Part shown: positions 8,870-19,865 of the stretch, piece by piece | How positions within the stretch are numbered: the stretch's first letter is position 1 | Layout of the letters: every line of letters starts with the position of its first letter | Source of the DNA: Macrococcoides caseolyticum | Lineage (GTDB): Bacteria > Bacillota > Bacilli > Staphylococcales > Staphylococcaceae | Length of the DNA stretch: 64,000 nt | NCBI RefSeq assembly: GCF_021366795.1 | Contig: NZ_JAHCPS010000005.1 | Coordinates: forward strand, 98,701 to 162,700 | Direction of reading: 5' to 3' | The notes under the pieces: generated by a model | Databases searched by the model: none | Seen by the model: the letters and a program-made list of their open reading frames with translations, nothing else | Told to the model about the DNA's origin: nothing | Made by a program: the position numbers and the translations under genes

Positions 8870-9295
8870 TTATTTATTCCAAATAAGAATAATCGCTTTC
8901 ATTAAAGCTTTAATATTCTCTTGCACAAATTCTTGTTTCATTTCATTGTCCATCGTCTCGAGTGGTAATATATTTATCTTGTGAACATTTTCTTTTTCTA
9001 AATTAAATTTTTGAGGTGTTACAAATATTATATTTTTAAATCCAAACGTATTTAATTGTGATTCTACTGTATCAATAATACTTACGTTATCAAGAATCTG
9101 AATAGGTGGCAATACGAGGAGACGCCCTTTAAATTGTTGCTCAACACCCATTGTGACATACTGTATCATTTCATAGTGATCAGCAATATCCATTAAATGT
9201 CTACTATAATCTACTGGAACTATTGGCACAATTGCAGTATCAATATAGGCTAATTGTTCTTGTAATGTTTTTAAGTCTTGATGATTAAATAACAT
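8870..9295 (-). CDS. ypiF: DUF2487 protein (YpiF type)
   Basis: 141 residues, soluble, no recognisable catalytic motif. It corresponds in position and size to B. subtilis ypiF, which lies between ypiB and qcrA. Its start overlaps the end of ypiB by 11 bases and has a GGAGGAAA site, so it belongs to the aroA-ypiA-ypiB-ypiF run. Function unknown; the constant linkage to qcr genes in Bacillales hints at a respiratory link, but nothing in the sequence shows one. Confidence 0.8.
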   Translation of the reverse strand: MLFNHQDLKTLQEQLAYIDTAIVPIVPVDYSRHLMDIADHYEMIQYVTMGVEQQFKGRLLVLPPIQILDNVSIIDTVESQLNTFGFKNIIFVTPQKFNLEKENVHKINILPLETMDNEMKQEFVQENIKALMKAIILIWNK

Positions 9296-9842
9296 ATTTC
9301 TTTTTTTCCTCCATACTTTTTTTAAACGCCGTTAATGCTATAAATCGAGTTTCATTTTTCGTGAGTAAAGTTGCTTCAATCGCCTCATTGATTTGCTCCA
9401 TTAAATAAAGAAACAATTTTCTGCTACTTAGAATTTCATTGATATCAATCATTGATTCTATAAAATCAATGTTTAAATCTTGTTCATCCATCATTAAAAA
9501 ATCAATCTGGTGCATCAGTTCCTGCAAGCACATTGCATCATACTTTTTATCATAAAACATTAAATTCACATATAGACGCTGCTCGTTTTGTAATAAATAG
9601 TGAAATATAACATCACTGTTCGTATATATGCCATGACTTAAAATTAAATGAACTTTGAAATTCTCAAAAATTATGAGCTGATGATTAAGGTGTGTTGACT
9701 TATTAAATTGTAAGTTTGATAGAATATGATTTTTGTCTTTGATTAAATTGAGGAGCCATACAGTATTCTTATCATAAATGTCATAGTGCTGGAGCAAATA
9801 TTTTATAAAAGCAAATCTTGCCTCAACGATTTCATTTTGCAT
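9285..9842 (-). CDS. ypiB: UPF0302 / YpiB family protein
   Basis: 185 residues. The family combines an UPF0302 domain with a short C-terminal IDEAL-type segment, and the IDINEILSSRKLFLYLMEQI region near residue 130 fits. Function is not established. Its ATG overlaps the stop codon of the upstream TPR gene (TAATG), so translation is coupled. Synteny (aroA-ypiA-ypiB-ypiF-qcrA) identifies it. Confidence 0.8.
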   Translation of the reverse strand: MQNEIVEARFAFIKYLLQHYDIYDKNTVWLLNLIKDKNHILSNLQFNKSTHLNHQLIIFENFKVHLILSHGIYTNSDVIFHYLLQNEQRLYVNLMFYDKKYDAMCLQELMHQIDFLMMDEQDLNIDFIESMIDINEILSSRKLFLYLMEQINEAIEATLLTKNETRFIALTAFKKSMEEKKKYVI

Positions 9843-11056
9843 TAGGCATCAATATCCACATTAGGATCTATTTGATGTATTAATACATATAAATGCTCTG
9901 CAAGTTGTACATCTGCTATTTCTCGCGCATAGTGATAATAATCCAGTAAAAACGCCACATTATCTTTTAAAACATTATAACTTTCGCTATAAAAATGCTT
10001 AGCTTCCTTATCTTTTTCTAATTGTTGATAACTATATGCTAAATGCCACATTACTGTCGGATCTATATCTTCTTCATCAATGTAGGCAAAAAGTTGTACG
10101 AGTGCTTCAAAGTCTTCTTCTTCTCTGTAGTAATCTGCAAGTAATAATGATGCTTCAACGTAAGAAGGATCAATTGTTAATGCCTGAATAAGATAGTCAA
10201 CCCCTTTTTCGTTACGCATTTTAATCATTATTCTACCTGTATCTACAAGTAATTCCTTATAAAACTCATTGAGACGAATGCCTTTTTGACCGACAAGAAT
10301 TGCATCGTTATATTTACGTTCACTTTCAAGTAAATTAACGAGTAATAAATAGGCCTGCATATAATCAGGGTCTTTATCTAATAATGTCTGTAAAGTTTGT
10401 ATACTTCTTTCAATACGGTCCGCTTTTTGGTAACTGATGGCCATTTTGAAATAATCGTCGCTGAGTAATTCCTTCTCATCAATTTTCTCAAAATGTTCTA
10501 CCGCTTCTTCATAATCACCCGATTGTAAAACACAGTCTGCAATACGCGATTGTATAAATACATTATTAACGCGATCAATACCATTATTTATTAAATACTC
10601 ATAGCTTCTAGCCGCAGGTAAATATTGACCATCAAAATAATACAATTCTGCAAGTGCAAAACTAATAATTGGATCCTCACTCGATAATGTATATGCTTGT
10701 TTTACTTTTTCAATTGCAACTTCAAGCATGTCTTGCTGCTGATAAATATCTGCTTCAAGCATTAATCGTTCAACAGAAACAGGTGTATGATGTAACACTT
10801 CTATCGCTTTATCATGTTGGTTGTCATCGATTAAACATTCGATATAATATGCCAAAACATCTGGTTCATCTGGATATAATTCAAATAGCCTCGTAAACAC
10901 TTTCAAACCTTGCGGATTTAAACCATATTGTAAGAGTGTATCCCCAAGCTGGAATAATGCCTCGTGATCTTCAGTAAATAACGCACTTTCCACAGATTCA
11001 TCCAATTGTTCTAAATTTTGTAGATGAATTTGATCAATCAATTGATAAATATCCAT
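9842..11056 (-). CDS. ypiA: Tetratricopeptide repeat protein (YpiA type)
   Basis: 404 residues made almost wholly of TPR-like helical pairs (for example DPIISFALAELYYFDGQ and DPSYVEASLLLADYYREE). TPR proteins are scaffolds; no partner can be read from sequence. The ATG overlaps the aroA stop by one base and follows a strong AGGAGG site. Acidic residues dominate. It corresponds to B. subtilis ypiA by position. Confidence 0.85.
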   Translation of the reverse strand: MDIYQLIDQIHLQNLEQLDESVESALFTEDHEALFQLGDTLLQYGLNPQGLKVFTRLFELYPDEPDVLAYYIECLIDDNQHDKAIEVLHHTPVSVERLMLEADIYQQQDMLEVAIEKVKQAYTLSSEDPIISFALAELYYFDGQYLPAARSYEYLINNGIDRVNNVFIQSRIADCVLQSGDYEEAVEHFEKIDEKELLSDDYFKMAISYQKADRIERSIQTLQTLLDKDPDYMQAYLLLVNLLESERKYNDAILVGQKGIRLNEFYKELLVDTGRIMIKMRNEKGVDYLIQALTIDPSYVEASLLLADYYREEEDFEALVQLFAYIDEEDIDPTVMWHLAYSYQQLEKDKEAKHFYSESYNVLKDNVAFLLDYYHYAREIADVQLAEHLYVLIHQIDPNVDIDA

Positions 11057-12360
11057 TAGTGTCCTCCTTGTAGCTGTATTAAATCATTAAGAAATGATGG
11101 ATATGAAACTTTCACAGCATCAAAATGCTCAATCTTAATCTCTTGTGCTTCTAATAAATTAGCAATTGCGAGTAACATTCCGATTCGGTGATCATGATAG
11201 GATGACAAATTTAAATGCGTGGGTTCAACTTTTTCCTGTCCATAAATAATCATACCATCATCCGTAGCTTCTAAATGATAACCGAGTTGGTTCAAACATT
11301 CAACAACCTTATCAATTCGATTTGTTTCTTTTACTTTTAATTCTTCAGAGTCACTGATGACACTCCTACCCTTCGCTTGTGTCATCAGTAAAGCGATAAT
11401 AGGAATTTCATCGATTAAAGTCGGAATCAACTCCCCCGAAATATTTGTAGCATTTAATGCTTGTGTGTATTTTACTTCTATGTTACATATCGGTTCTGCA
11501 CTATTAGACACAGGTGTTAGCTTGATATTGCCGCCCATTGCTTTAACAACTTCAATAATACCCGAACGTGTAACATTTGTACCGACGTTCTTAATGATAA
11601 TATGACTATTCGGAACAATTAACCCAGCTACTATAAAAAATGCAGCAGATGAAATATCACCTGGCACTTGAACATCCGTTGTTTGCAGATCTTCAACTGA
11701 ACGTGTCGGTAAATAAATGTAATCATCGTGCTGATCAATCTTGATGCCAAACTGCTTAAACATTAATTCTGTATGATTACGAGAAGTGACCTGCTCTTTA
11801 ACAAATACATCACTATGTGCATAAAGCCCAGCAAATAAAATGGCAGATTTAACTTGTGCACTTTTAACCTGCATGTCGTATTTAATGCCCTGAATATCAA
11901 TTTGATTGTTTCCACTATTGATGACAATAGGTGTACGACTATTATTTCGACTTCCTTTAATATCTATCCCCATTTCTTGTAACGGTTGAATCACGCGATC
12001 CATCGGTCGCTCAGCAATCGAATCGTCTCCACTCATAACTGTCATAAACGGCAACCCTGCTAATACACCAGAAAGTAATCGCGTTGTCGTTCCAGAATTA
12101 CCAGTATCGAGTACTTGAGTTGGCTGAGTAAAATGGCGGTACCCCTTTGACTCAATTGTAATGCTTTTCTTTGCGTCATCTATATGAATCGATACGCCGA
12201 GCTGGCGAAATATATTTATCGTACGCATGCAATCTTCACCAAGAAGTGGATCGAATATGTGCATTTTACCTGAAGAAAGACTCCCTAATATGATGGCACG
12301 ATGCGTTATCGACTTGTCTCCTGGCACAATGATTTCACCAATCAAACTATTACTTTTCAT
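11056..12360 (-). CDS. aroA: 3-phosphoshikimate 1-carboxyvinyltransferase (EPSP synthase)
   Basis: 434 residues. Joins phosphoenolpyruvate and shikimate-3-phosphate in the sixth step of chorismate synthesis. Landmarks are PGDKSITHR at the N-terminus, the LDTGNSGTTTRL loop, SGDDSIAERPM, SAQVKSAILFAG, EELKVKETNRI and DHRIGML. The alanine in SAQVKSAILFAG occupies the usual PEP-site region. The Gram-positive form is generally class II; I did not test that by alignment. It overlaps the end of aroB by 11 bases. Confidence 0.96.
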   Translation of the reverse strand: MKSNSLIGEIIVPGDKSITHRAIILGSLSSGKMHIFDPLLGEDCMRTINIFRQLGVSIHIDDAKKSITIESKGYRHFTQPTQVLDTGNSGTTTRLLSGVLAGLPFMTVMSGDDSIAERPMDRVIQPLQEMGIDIKGSRNNSRTPIVINSGNNQIDIQGIKYDMQVKSAQVKSAILFAGLYAHSDVFVKEQVTSRNHTELMFKQFGIKIDQHDDYIYLPTRSVEDLQTTDVQVPGDISSAAFFIVAGLIVPNSHIIIKNVGTNVTRSGIIEVVKAMGGNIKLTPVSNSAEPICNIEVKYTQALNATNISGELIPTLIDEIPIIALLMTQAKGRSVISDSEELKVKETNRIDKVVECLNQLGYHLEATDDGMIIYGQEKVEPTHLNLSSYHDHRIGMLLAIANLLEAQEIKIEHFDAVKVSYPSFLNDLIQLQGGH

Positions 12361-13474
12361 TATAACAACTCCTTAATATGTTTCCCCAACGGTGAAACGA
12401 TCGATTCAATATTTCATAATCAAAAGATTGTATTTGAAACACATCTTCTAATCTGCCTACTTTTTGTTGCATGACTACAAAATAAATCGCTTCATTTTCA
12501 TTTTTCTTATCTTTACGGAGTAATGGATAGTAATCATCAAATACAACAATATCTACAACCGGATAACCAAGTTGTTTCAACCATTTATAAAATGAAACTA
12601 CAATTTCATCATCATAGCCACTTAAAATGAGTGCGTACATCATTCCATGCATCACTGCAATACCATGAGGTAGCTTATGTGTAAATTCTAATGCATGACC
12701 GATCGTATGGCCGAAATTTAAAAATTTTCGAACACCACTTTCATGTTCATCACGCTGAACAACATCCAGTTTCGTTTGAATGCCATATGTTATCCATTTT
12801 TTTAGTTTCTCTTTATCTTTAAATTCTTCAATCTTAGTAAAATCATGCATTAATCGTTTCAAATCAAGATTGTCAATTTTTTGAGCAATATTCGTTACAT
12901 ATTCTCCGTTCAATATAACGTGTTTAACGATTTCTGCAAAGCCACTTAATTGTTCAGTTTCACTGAGTGTATCGAGAAAATCAATGTCATATATGACTTG
13001 TTCTGGTCGTTTAAATGCACCGATTAAGTTTTTACCTTGTCGCGCATTGATGCCTGTTTTACCACCGATTGCTGCGTCATGGGCGAGAATTGTTGTAGGT
13101 ACTTGAATAAAGGCGATACCACGCAAAATACTCGCAGCAATATAACCTGTAAAGTCTCCTGTCGCTCCACCACCGATTGCTATTAAACAATCATTTCTTT
13201 TTATATTTTTTTCAAGTAATTGTTCTACTATCATTTCAAAATGACCAATCGTTTTAACCGTTTCGCCTGACGGGAGCAAAATTCTTTCAGCTGCATAACG
13301 ATTTAGGAATGCATTAATTTTTGATTGATGTAAAGCGTATACACGTTCATCGATTAATGCAAAACATTGATGAAATTTATCGAAATCATATTCTAACGCT
13401 AAGGCATTTTCTGTAATGATAATATCGTAATTGTTAACGGGTTGGTTGGTTTGATAATTCGTTGTGAGTTTCAT
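12350..13474 (-). CDS. aroB: 3-dehydroquinate synthase
   Basis: 374 residues. Cyclises DAHP to 3-dehydroquinate with NAD and a divalent metal. Seen motifs: LIAIGGGATGDFTGYIA (NAD loop), QVPTTILAHDAAIGGKTGIN, FAEIVKHV, and the metal ligand region FGHTIGHALEFTHKLPHG. It lies between aroC and aroA in one operon with a 1-base gap to aroC. The AAAGGAG site fits the ATG. Confidence 0.96.
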   Translation of the reverse strand: MKLTTNYQTNQPVNNYDIIITENALALEYDFDKFHQCFALIDERVYALHQSKINAFLNRYAAERILLPSGETVKTIGHFEMIVEQLLEKNIKRNDCLIAIGGGATGDFTGYIAASILRGIAFIQVPTTILAHDAAIGGKTGINARQGKNLIGAFKRPEQVIYDIDFLDTLSETEQLSGFAEIVKHVILNGEYVTNIAQKIDNLDLKRLMHDFTKIEEFKDKEKLKKWITYGIQTKLDVVQRDEHESGVRKFLNFGHTIGHALEFTHKLPHGIAVMHGMMYALILSGYDDEIVVSFYKWLKQLGYPVVDIVVFDDYYPLLRKDKKNENEAIYFVVMQQKVGRLEDVFQIQSFDYEILNRSFHRWGNILRSCYNEK

Positions 13475-14632
13475 TTAAAACTCCTTTAAATATAATTTAT
13501 GACGTTCAATATTCTCTATTAATTGTCCTAAATCATTCGATTGAAATTCATTTAATATTTCTTTAGCAATTTCAAATGCAACAGCATGCTCACAAACGAT
13601 AGAGGCAGCTGGTACAGCACAACTATCACTACGTTCAATTGAAGCTTTATACGTTTCTTTCGAATTAATATCAACTGAATCTAACGGCTTGTATAACGTA
13701 GGTATTGGTTTCATTATCGCATTAATGATGATTGGCATGCCATTTGTCATACCTCCTTCAAACCCACCAAGTTGGTTAGATAATCGGTAGTATCCCGCTT
13801 CGTTATGTGCTATTGGGTCTTGGACTTGACTTCCCGGTAAATGTTTCATTTCAAATCCTGCACCAAAAGACACTGCTTTAAATGCATTGATGCTAATTAC
13901 AGATTGTGCGACTTTGCCGTCTAATTTGCGATCATAATGGACATAACTGCCTAAAGCTGCTGGTACATTTTGAACGATGACTTGAACTTCTCCACCGATA
14001 GAATCACCGTTTGATTTTGCAGTATCAATTGCCTTTCTCATTTGTTTTGCAACTTCTTCATTTATACATCGAACGTCATTGTTTTCGTTAGCGTGCTTAA
14101 TTTCTTCTATATCATAATCATTATTATCTCTTGCACCACCGATTTCAACAACGCGTGAGAATATTTCTATGCCTAATTGATTTAACAACACTTTGCATAC
14201 AGCCCCGACAGCTACACGCGCTGCAGTTTCACGGGCACTAGAACGCTCCAGTACATTTCGTAAATCGCGATGATGATATTTCATACCACCTACAAGATCC
14301 GCATGACCGGGACGTGGCTTCGTGATTACACGTTTTACAGGCTCAGTATCATCTTTTGGATCTACACCCATGACTTTTAACCAGTGCTTGTGATCGTCAT
14401 TGGTAATGATTAATGTGATTGGAGAACCGAGTGTTATCCCATGACGTACGCCTGATGTAATCTCTACTGTATCTTTTTCTATCTGCATACGACGCCCACG
14501 TCCGTAGCCTCCTTGACGTTTAAATAATTCTTTATTAATCATATCACTTGTCAATTTCATATTTGAAGGCATACCTTCAATAATTACCGTCAATTTCGGA
14601 CCATGTGATTCTCCTGCTGTTAAAAATCTCAA
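13475..14632 (-). CDS. aroC: Chorismate synthase
   Basis: About 385 residues. Converts EPSP to chorismate using reduced FMN. Family motifs: LTAGESHGP at the N-terminus, GRGRRMQIE, the RPGHADL segment, [12 protein letters not shown] and the C-terminal [14 protein letters not shown] start at the TTG at 14632, giving [11 protein letters not shown] in the place of the usual [11 protein letters not shown], because AAGGAG lies 8 bases upstream. The ATG at 14674 would add 14 residues absent from the family and has no ribosome site. First gene of aroCBA. Confidence 0.94.
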   Translation of the reverse strand: MRFLTAGESHGPKLTVIIEGMPSNMKLTSDMINKELFKRQGGYGRGRRMQIEKDTVEITSGVRHGITLGSPITLIITNDDHKHWLKVMGVDPKDDTEPVKRVITKPRPGHADLVGGMKYHHRDLRNVLERSSARETAARVAVGAVCKVLLNQLGIEIFSRVVEIGGARDNNDYDIEEIKHANENNDVRCINEEVAKQMRKAIDTAKSNGDSIGGEVQVIVQNVPAALGSYVHYDRKLDGKVAQSVISINAFKAVSFGAGFEMKHLPGSQVQDPIAHNEAGYYRLSNQLGGFEGGMTNGMPIIINAIMKPIPTLYKPLDSVDINSKETYKASIERSDSCAVPAASIVCEHAVAFEIAKEILNEFQSNDLGQLIENIERHKLYLKEF

Positions 14633-14727
14633 ATCAATCGCTCCTTCATCATTATCATTACTAAATCTTATCAAATATAAAGCATTTTCTCCAATTTAAT
14701 ATTTTATAATCCGAAAGAATAAAAAAA

Positions 14728-14751
14728 GACAGTTACTATAAAGTAACTGTC
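14728..14751 (-). terminator. Terminator of ndk
   Basis: A perfect 10-bp stem (GACAGTTACT / AGTAACTGTC) with a 4-base loop, preceded on the + strand by seven A, i.e. a T tract on the minus strand. It separates ndk from aroC. Confidence 0.85.
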
Positions 14752-14765
14752 AAACTTATAATACA

Positions 14766-15215
14766 TTAGTACACCCAAGTAGATGTTACTAAGTCATATG
14801 CAATAATTTCATCTTCTTTGAACCATAATGCGATTTCTTTTTCAGCTGATGCAACTGAATCAGAACCATGAATGATATTTTTTCCAACAGTCATACCAAA
14901 ATCACCACGGATTGTTCCTGGTGCGCTTTCAGCTGGGTTTGTTTTGCCTACTAAAGTTCTGCCAATTTCTACAACGTTTTCCCCTTCTAATACCATTGCA
15001 AAGACTGGGCCAGATGTAATGAAATCAACTAATTCGCCGAAGAAAGGTTTTTCACTATGTTCGCCGTAATGTGTTTTTGCTAAATCTTCAGACACAGTCA
15101 TTAATTTAGCACCTACAATTTTGATTCCTTTATTTTCGATACGTTTAACGATTTCTCCTACAAGACCTCGACCAACGCCATCAGGTTTAATCATTAAAAA
15201 AGTTTTTTCCATCAT
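14766..15215 (-). CDS. ndk: Nucleoside diphosphate kinase
   Basis: 149 residues. Transfers the gamma phosphate from ATP to NDPs through a phosphohistidine. The active-site histidine is in NIIHGSDS near residue 118, and the N-terminal [14 protein letters not shown] and GTIRGDF segments are typical. The ATG at 15215 or the next codon at 15212 could be used; the GAGGTAGGG site fits both. It lies between hepT and aroC as in Bacillus. Confidence 0.97.
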   Translation of the reverse strand: MMEKTFLMIKPDGVGRGLVGEIVKRIENKGIKIVGAKLMTVSEDLAKTHYGEHSEKPFFGELVDFITSGPVFAMVLEGENVVEIGRTLVGKTNPAESAPGTIRGDFGMTVGKNIIHGSDSVASAEKEIALWFKEDEIIAYDLVTSTWVY

Positions 15216-15284
15216 TTATCCCTACCTCTATGTTTTTTGTGTAACCTAGAATATTTTATCATTGTAAGCGATTTCTTTCAATTC

Positions 15285-16996
<1,712 letters not shown>

Positions 16997-17020
16997 TTTA
17001 GCACCACTTTCATCTATGTA

Positions 17021-17419
17021 TTATTTACCTTTAAAAGGCGCAACAAATATATTATTTATTTTATCTAATAATTGTTCATCTTTTGTGTCGGCATAAACTT
17101 GTTTTAATTCATTTTGCTCTGCAACGCACGCTGTCAGCAACTGATAATGCTTCTGGGAAAAAGGCGTTGCTAAATAACGATAAAATAATGCACTGAGTAA
17201 ATCGGTCGACAATACATATCGATCTTTATTGATATCATTTACTAAGTCTTGCATTCGCATACTCGTATCAATTGCCAAAATCGCACATTTCGTTTGATCA
17301 TCAACTTGTAAGCATTCGGTTTGTTTTAGTATTGCTTCATCCACATCAATCATTTCAAAATAAGGATAGCGACGATGTAACATATTAATATCATTTAGGA
17401 ATCGTTCATAAAACGTCAT
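17021..17419 (-). CDS. hepS: Heptaprenyl diphosphate synthase component I (short form)
   Basis: 132 residues, identified by position upstream of menG-hepT and by its helical character (YERFLNDINMLHRRYPYFEMID at the end of which LSTDLLSALFYRYLA follows). This subunit binds substrate and sets chain length but is poorly conserved. The B. subtilis protein is about 250 residues, so this one is clearly short. It cannot be longer upstream, since the hup terminator lies 90 bases away and the ATG has a GAGG site. Assignment rests mainly on synteny. Confidence 0.75.
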   Translation of the reverse strand: MTFYERFLNDINMLHRRYPYFEMIDVDEAILKQTECLQVDDQTKCAILAIDTSMRMQDLVNDINKDRYVLSTDLLSALFYRYLATPFSQKHYQLLTACVAEQNELKQVYADTKDEQLLDKINNIFVAPFKGK

Positions 17420-17505
17420 AATCAGTACCTCAATTCGTTATTCTTTCACTATTATAACGTAATATTCAAAAAATAAAACAGGATTCACTTTTTTCAGGCA
17501 AAAAT

Positions 17506-17528
17506 AAAAAGCCCATAAAGGGCTTTTT
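17506..17528 (-). terminator. Terminator of hup
   Basis: A 9-bp stem (AAAAAGCCC / GGGCTTTTT) with a 5-base loop, with A-rich + strand sequence before it that becomes a T tract on the minus strand. Confidence 0.85.
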
Positions 17529-17538
17529 ATAAACACAA

Positions 17539-17811
17539 TTATTTTACTGCGTCTTTTAATGCTTTACCAGCTTTGAATGCTGGAACTTTGCTAGCTGGGA
17601 TATCGATTTCTTTACCAGTTTGTGGGTTACGTCCTTTACGAGCCGCACGTTCACGAACTTCAAAGTTACCAAAACCGATTAATTGTACTTTTTCACCTTT
17701 TGATAATGATTTTTGAATTGATTCAAAAACAGCATCAACAGCTAAACCTGCTTCTTTTTTAGTTAAGTTAGCACTTTCTGAAACCGCATTGATTAAATCT
17801 GTTTTATTCAT
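17539..17811 (-). CDS. hup: DNA-binding protein HU
   Basis: 90 residues, a full-length HU/IHF-fold nucleoid protein that bends DNA as a dimer. The arm motif [21 protein letters not shown] and the N-terminal [10 protein letters not shown] are classical. Monocistronic: its own terminator follows. The ATG has a GGGAGGTG site. A 9-bp perfect palindrome lies in its upstream region. Confidence 0.97.
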   Translation of the reverse strand: MNKTDLINAVSESANLTKKEAGLAVDAVFESIQKSLSKGEKVQLIGFGNFEVRERAARKGRNPQTGKEIDIPASKVPAFKAGKALKDAVK

Positions 17812-17838
17812 GTCAATTCACCTCCCATAGGTTATGTA

Positions 17839-17860
17839 AATGATACTAAAAAGTATCATT
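17839..17860. repeat. Perfect palindrome upstream of hup
   Basis: AATGATACT / AGTATCATT with a 4-base spacer, 28 bases before the hup start codon. It may be an operator or an mRNA hairpin. It has no downstream T tract on the minus strand, so it is not a plain terminator. Confidence 0.6.
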
Positions 17861-17932
17861 CTGTTATGACTTTAACATAATAAACGTTGTCACTGCAACG
17901 ATTAATACGTAAATTTGATTATTTTTTTCAAT

Positions 17933-18646
17933 TTAATGTTGAACCGTTTTGAAAATAGGCTCATTTTTCTCATTTATTGTATATGGCACTGAATATGCTG
18001 GTAAGACCGGGCTATCTTTGTATAAAATAGTTCGAATGTCTTGACCAGGTTTAAGGTTCAATTTTTTTTCTGAAATAATCTTGCCCAAATCGAGTGTATA
18101 ATCGATTTTAAACTCATTACCACCATTAATATAAATGGGCAGACTTTCATCACTATATGGACTTTTAACAGTTGGATACTTTTTCAAACCATATTTTTTA
18201 TAATTTATTTTATATAAATTTGGTCCTACTTTTTCGCCTAACGCTAACGTATCAGATTTTGTTTCTAATCGTATACGTAAGTTTTTTAGTGTTTCAGATG
18301 TACGTAAATCAATAAGTTTAACTGTCGGATTTTTCTCTACATCCATAAGCACATACTGAAAATAACCACCCATTTCAAACGAACTACCTGGTAACTGCGA
18401 TAGATACTTCGGTTTTAATTTTTCAAAATCAACTGGATGTTTTAAATATATTTCGTAAGACATATCTCGTTCTTTGATTGGTAATAGCCCACCACTGTCT
18501 TTTCTGTAATCGTCCACTGCTGTTTGTACCATCTTTAATTGATCTTCTGGTGCGACCTGATTTTGAGCAAGCTCTTCCTTTGGATACATACATCCAGTTA
18601 GTAAAAAAGTAACAAAGAAAATTAACATAAAAAACTTTTTAGCCAT
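17933..18646 (-). CDS. Lipoprotein (YphF-like)
   Basis: About 237 residues. A signal peptide with lipobox LLTGC ends near residue 19, so the mature protein is lipid-anchored outside the membrane. The rest is soluble with no enzymatic motif. B. subtilis has yphF, a lipoprotein gene, in the same place between gpsA and hbs. I start at the ATG at 18646 (AGGTGG 8 bases upstream) rather than the in-frame GTG at 18658. It overlaps the small upstream membrane gene by 8 bases. Function unknown. Confidence 0.8.
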   Translation of the reverse strand: MAKKFFMLIFFVTFLLTGCMYPKEELAQNQVAPEDQLKMVQTAVDDYRKDSGGLLPIKERDMSYEIYLKHPVDFEKLKPKYLSQLPGSSFEMGGYFQYVLMDVEKNPTVKLIDLRTSETLKNLRIRLETKSDTLALGEKVGPNLYKINYKKYGLKKYPTVKSPYSDESLPIYINGGNEFKIDYTLDLGKIISEKKLNLKPGQDIRTILYKDSPVLPAYSVPYTINEKNEPIFKTVQH

Positions 18647-18845
18647 GACTTGACCCACCTAACACGATAAACATCAACAATGCACTAATAATAAGTGCTA
18701 AATACGCCAATAAGGTAACGACAAACTTCAAAATTTTATGATTCACTTTAAATCTTGCTACATAAATTAATAGCATTGCCACAAGCATCAGACCTAATGA
18801 ATAAAATGATACCCACATTAAGTCCATTTTTGAAATATTGAACAT
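18639..18845 (-). CDS. Small DUF2768-like membrane protein
   Basis: 68 residues with two predicted transmembrane helices (YSLGLMLVAMLLIYVA and FVVTLLAYLALIISALLMFIV). Size, position downstream of gpsA and the MDLMWVSF start region resemble the DUF2768 family (B. subtilis yphE). AGAGG precedes the ATG. It overlaps the lipoprotein gene that follows, which suggests the two are made together. Function unknown. Confidence 0.75.
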   Translation of the reverse strand: MFNISKMDLMWVSFYSLGLMLVAMLLIYVARFKVNHKILKFVVTLLAYLALIISALLMFIVLGGSSHG

Positions 18846-18854
18846 AATATACCT

Positions 18855-19853
18855 CTATTCATTCTTTTTTTCTCGGCGCATCAATTCCATTACGCCAGTA
18901 TGGACATCAAGTCCTTCAAATAATAATTTGTATAGTGCTGATGTAATTGGCATTTCAACATCAAATGTTTTTGCCATTTCATATGCTGCTTCGGTTGTAC
19001 GAACACCTTCAACGACCATACCCATTTGAGATAATGCTTCATCAAGCGTTGCGCCTTTACCTATCATATTGCCACATTTCCAGTTTCTTGAGTGAACAGA
19101 TGTACATGTTACGATTAAATCACCAATACCTGCAAGACCTAGAAATGTCATTGGGTCTGCACCCATTTTAGTGCCTAAACGTGTAATCTCAGCTAATCCT
19201 CTAGTCATCAATGCTGCTTTCGCATTATCACCATAGCCTAAACCATCCGTTATACCTGAAGCCAAAGCAATAATGTTTTTCAATGCTCCACCAATTTCAA
19301 CGCCGATTAAATCATCATTGGTATATACTCTAAAATAATCATTCATAAATAAATCTTGTGCTATCGATGCAATGTCAGCATTTTTAGAAGCGACCGCAAC
19401 GGTTGTAGGTTGTTTTATCGCTACTTCTTCAGCATGACTTGGCCCACTTAAAACACCCACACCTTCTAGATATTCAGCAGTCATTTCTTCTTCTATCATT
19501 TCAGATATACGTTTAAATGTATGTGGCTCAATACCTTTAGAGACATGGACAATCATTTTTTTACTTTGACAAGCAGAATCTATCTGTTGTGTAACAGATC
19601 GTATTGCTTTTGTTGGGACTGCAAGGATAATCATATTCGCATGTTGAACTGCTTTTTCTATTTCATGTGTTGCGCTTAACTGCTGGTTAAGCGCAACACC
19701 TGGTAAATATTTATTATTCGTTTTATTTTCGTTAATTTCTTCTACTGTAGTACGCGTTTTTCCCCACATCAAACAGTTATGACCATTGTCAGCAAGTACG
19801 TTCGCCAAAGCTGTTCCCCAACTTCCAGTACCAATTACAGAAACATTCTTCAT
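18855..19853 (-). CDS. gpsA: Glycerol-3-phosphate dehydrogenase [NAD(P)+]
   Basis: 332 residues. Reduces dihydroxyacetone phosphate to sn-glycerol-3-phosphate for phospholipid synthesis. The N-terminal Rossmann loop is [12 protein letters not shown]; the catalytic lysine region is [15 protein letters not shown], and [12 protein letters not shown] is also conserved. I start at the ATG at 19853 because AGGAG lies 8 bases upstream; the in-frame GTG at 19862 is within that site. Second gene after der with a 12-base gap. Confidence 0.96.
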   Translation of the reverse strand: MKNVSVIGTGSWGTALANVLADNGHNCLMWGKTRTTVEEINENKTNNKYLPGVALNQQLSATHEIEKAVQHANMIILAVPTKAIRSVTQQIDSACQSKKMIVHVSKGIEPHTFKRISEMIEEEMTAEYLEGVGVLSGPSHAEEVAIKQPTTVAVASKNADIASIAQDLFMNDYFRVYTNDDLIGVEIGGALKNIIALASGITDGLGYGDNAKAALMTRGLAEITRLGTKMGADPMTFLGLAGIGDLIVTCTSVHSRNWKCGNMIGKGATLDEALSQMGMVVEGVRTTEAAYEMAKTFDVEMPITSALYKLLFEGLDVHTGVMELMRREKKNE

Positions 19854-19865
19854 AGTCAACACTCC

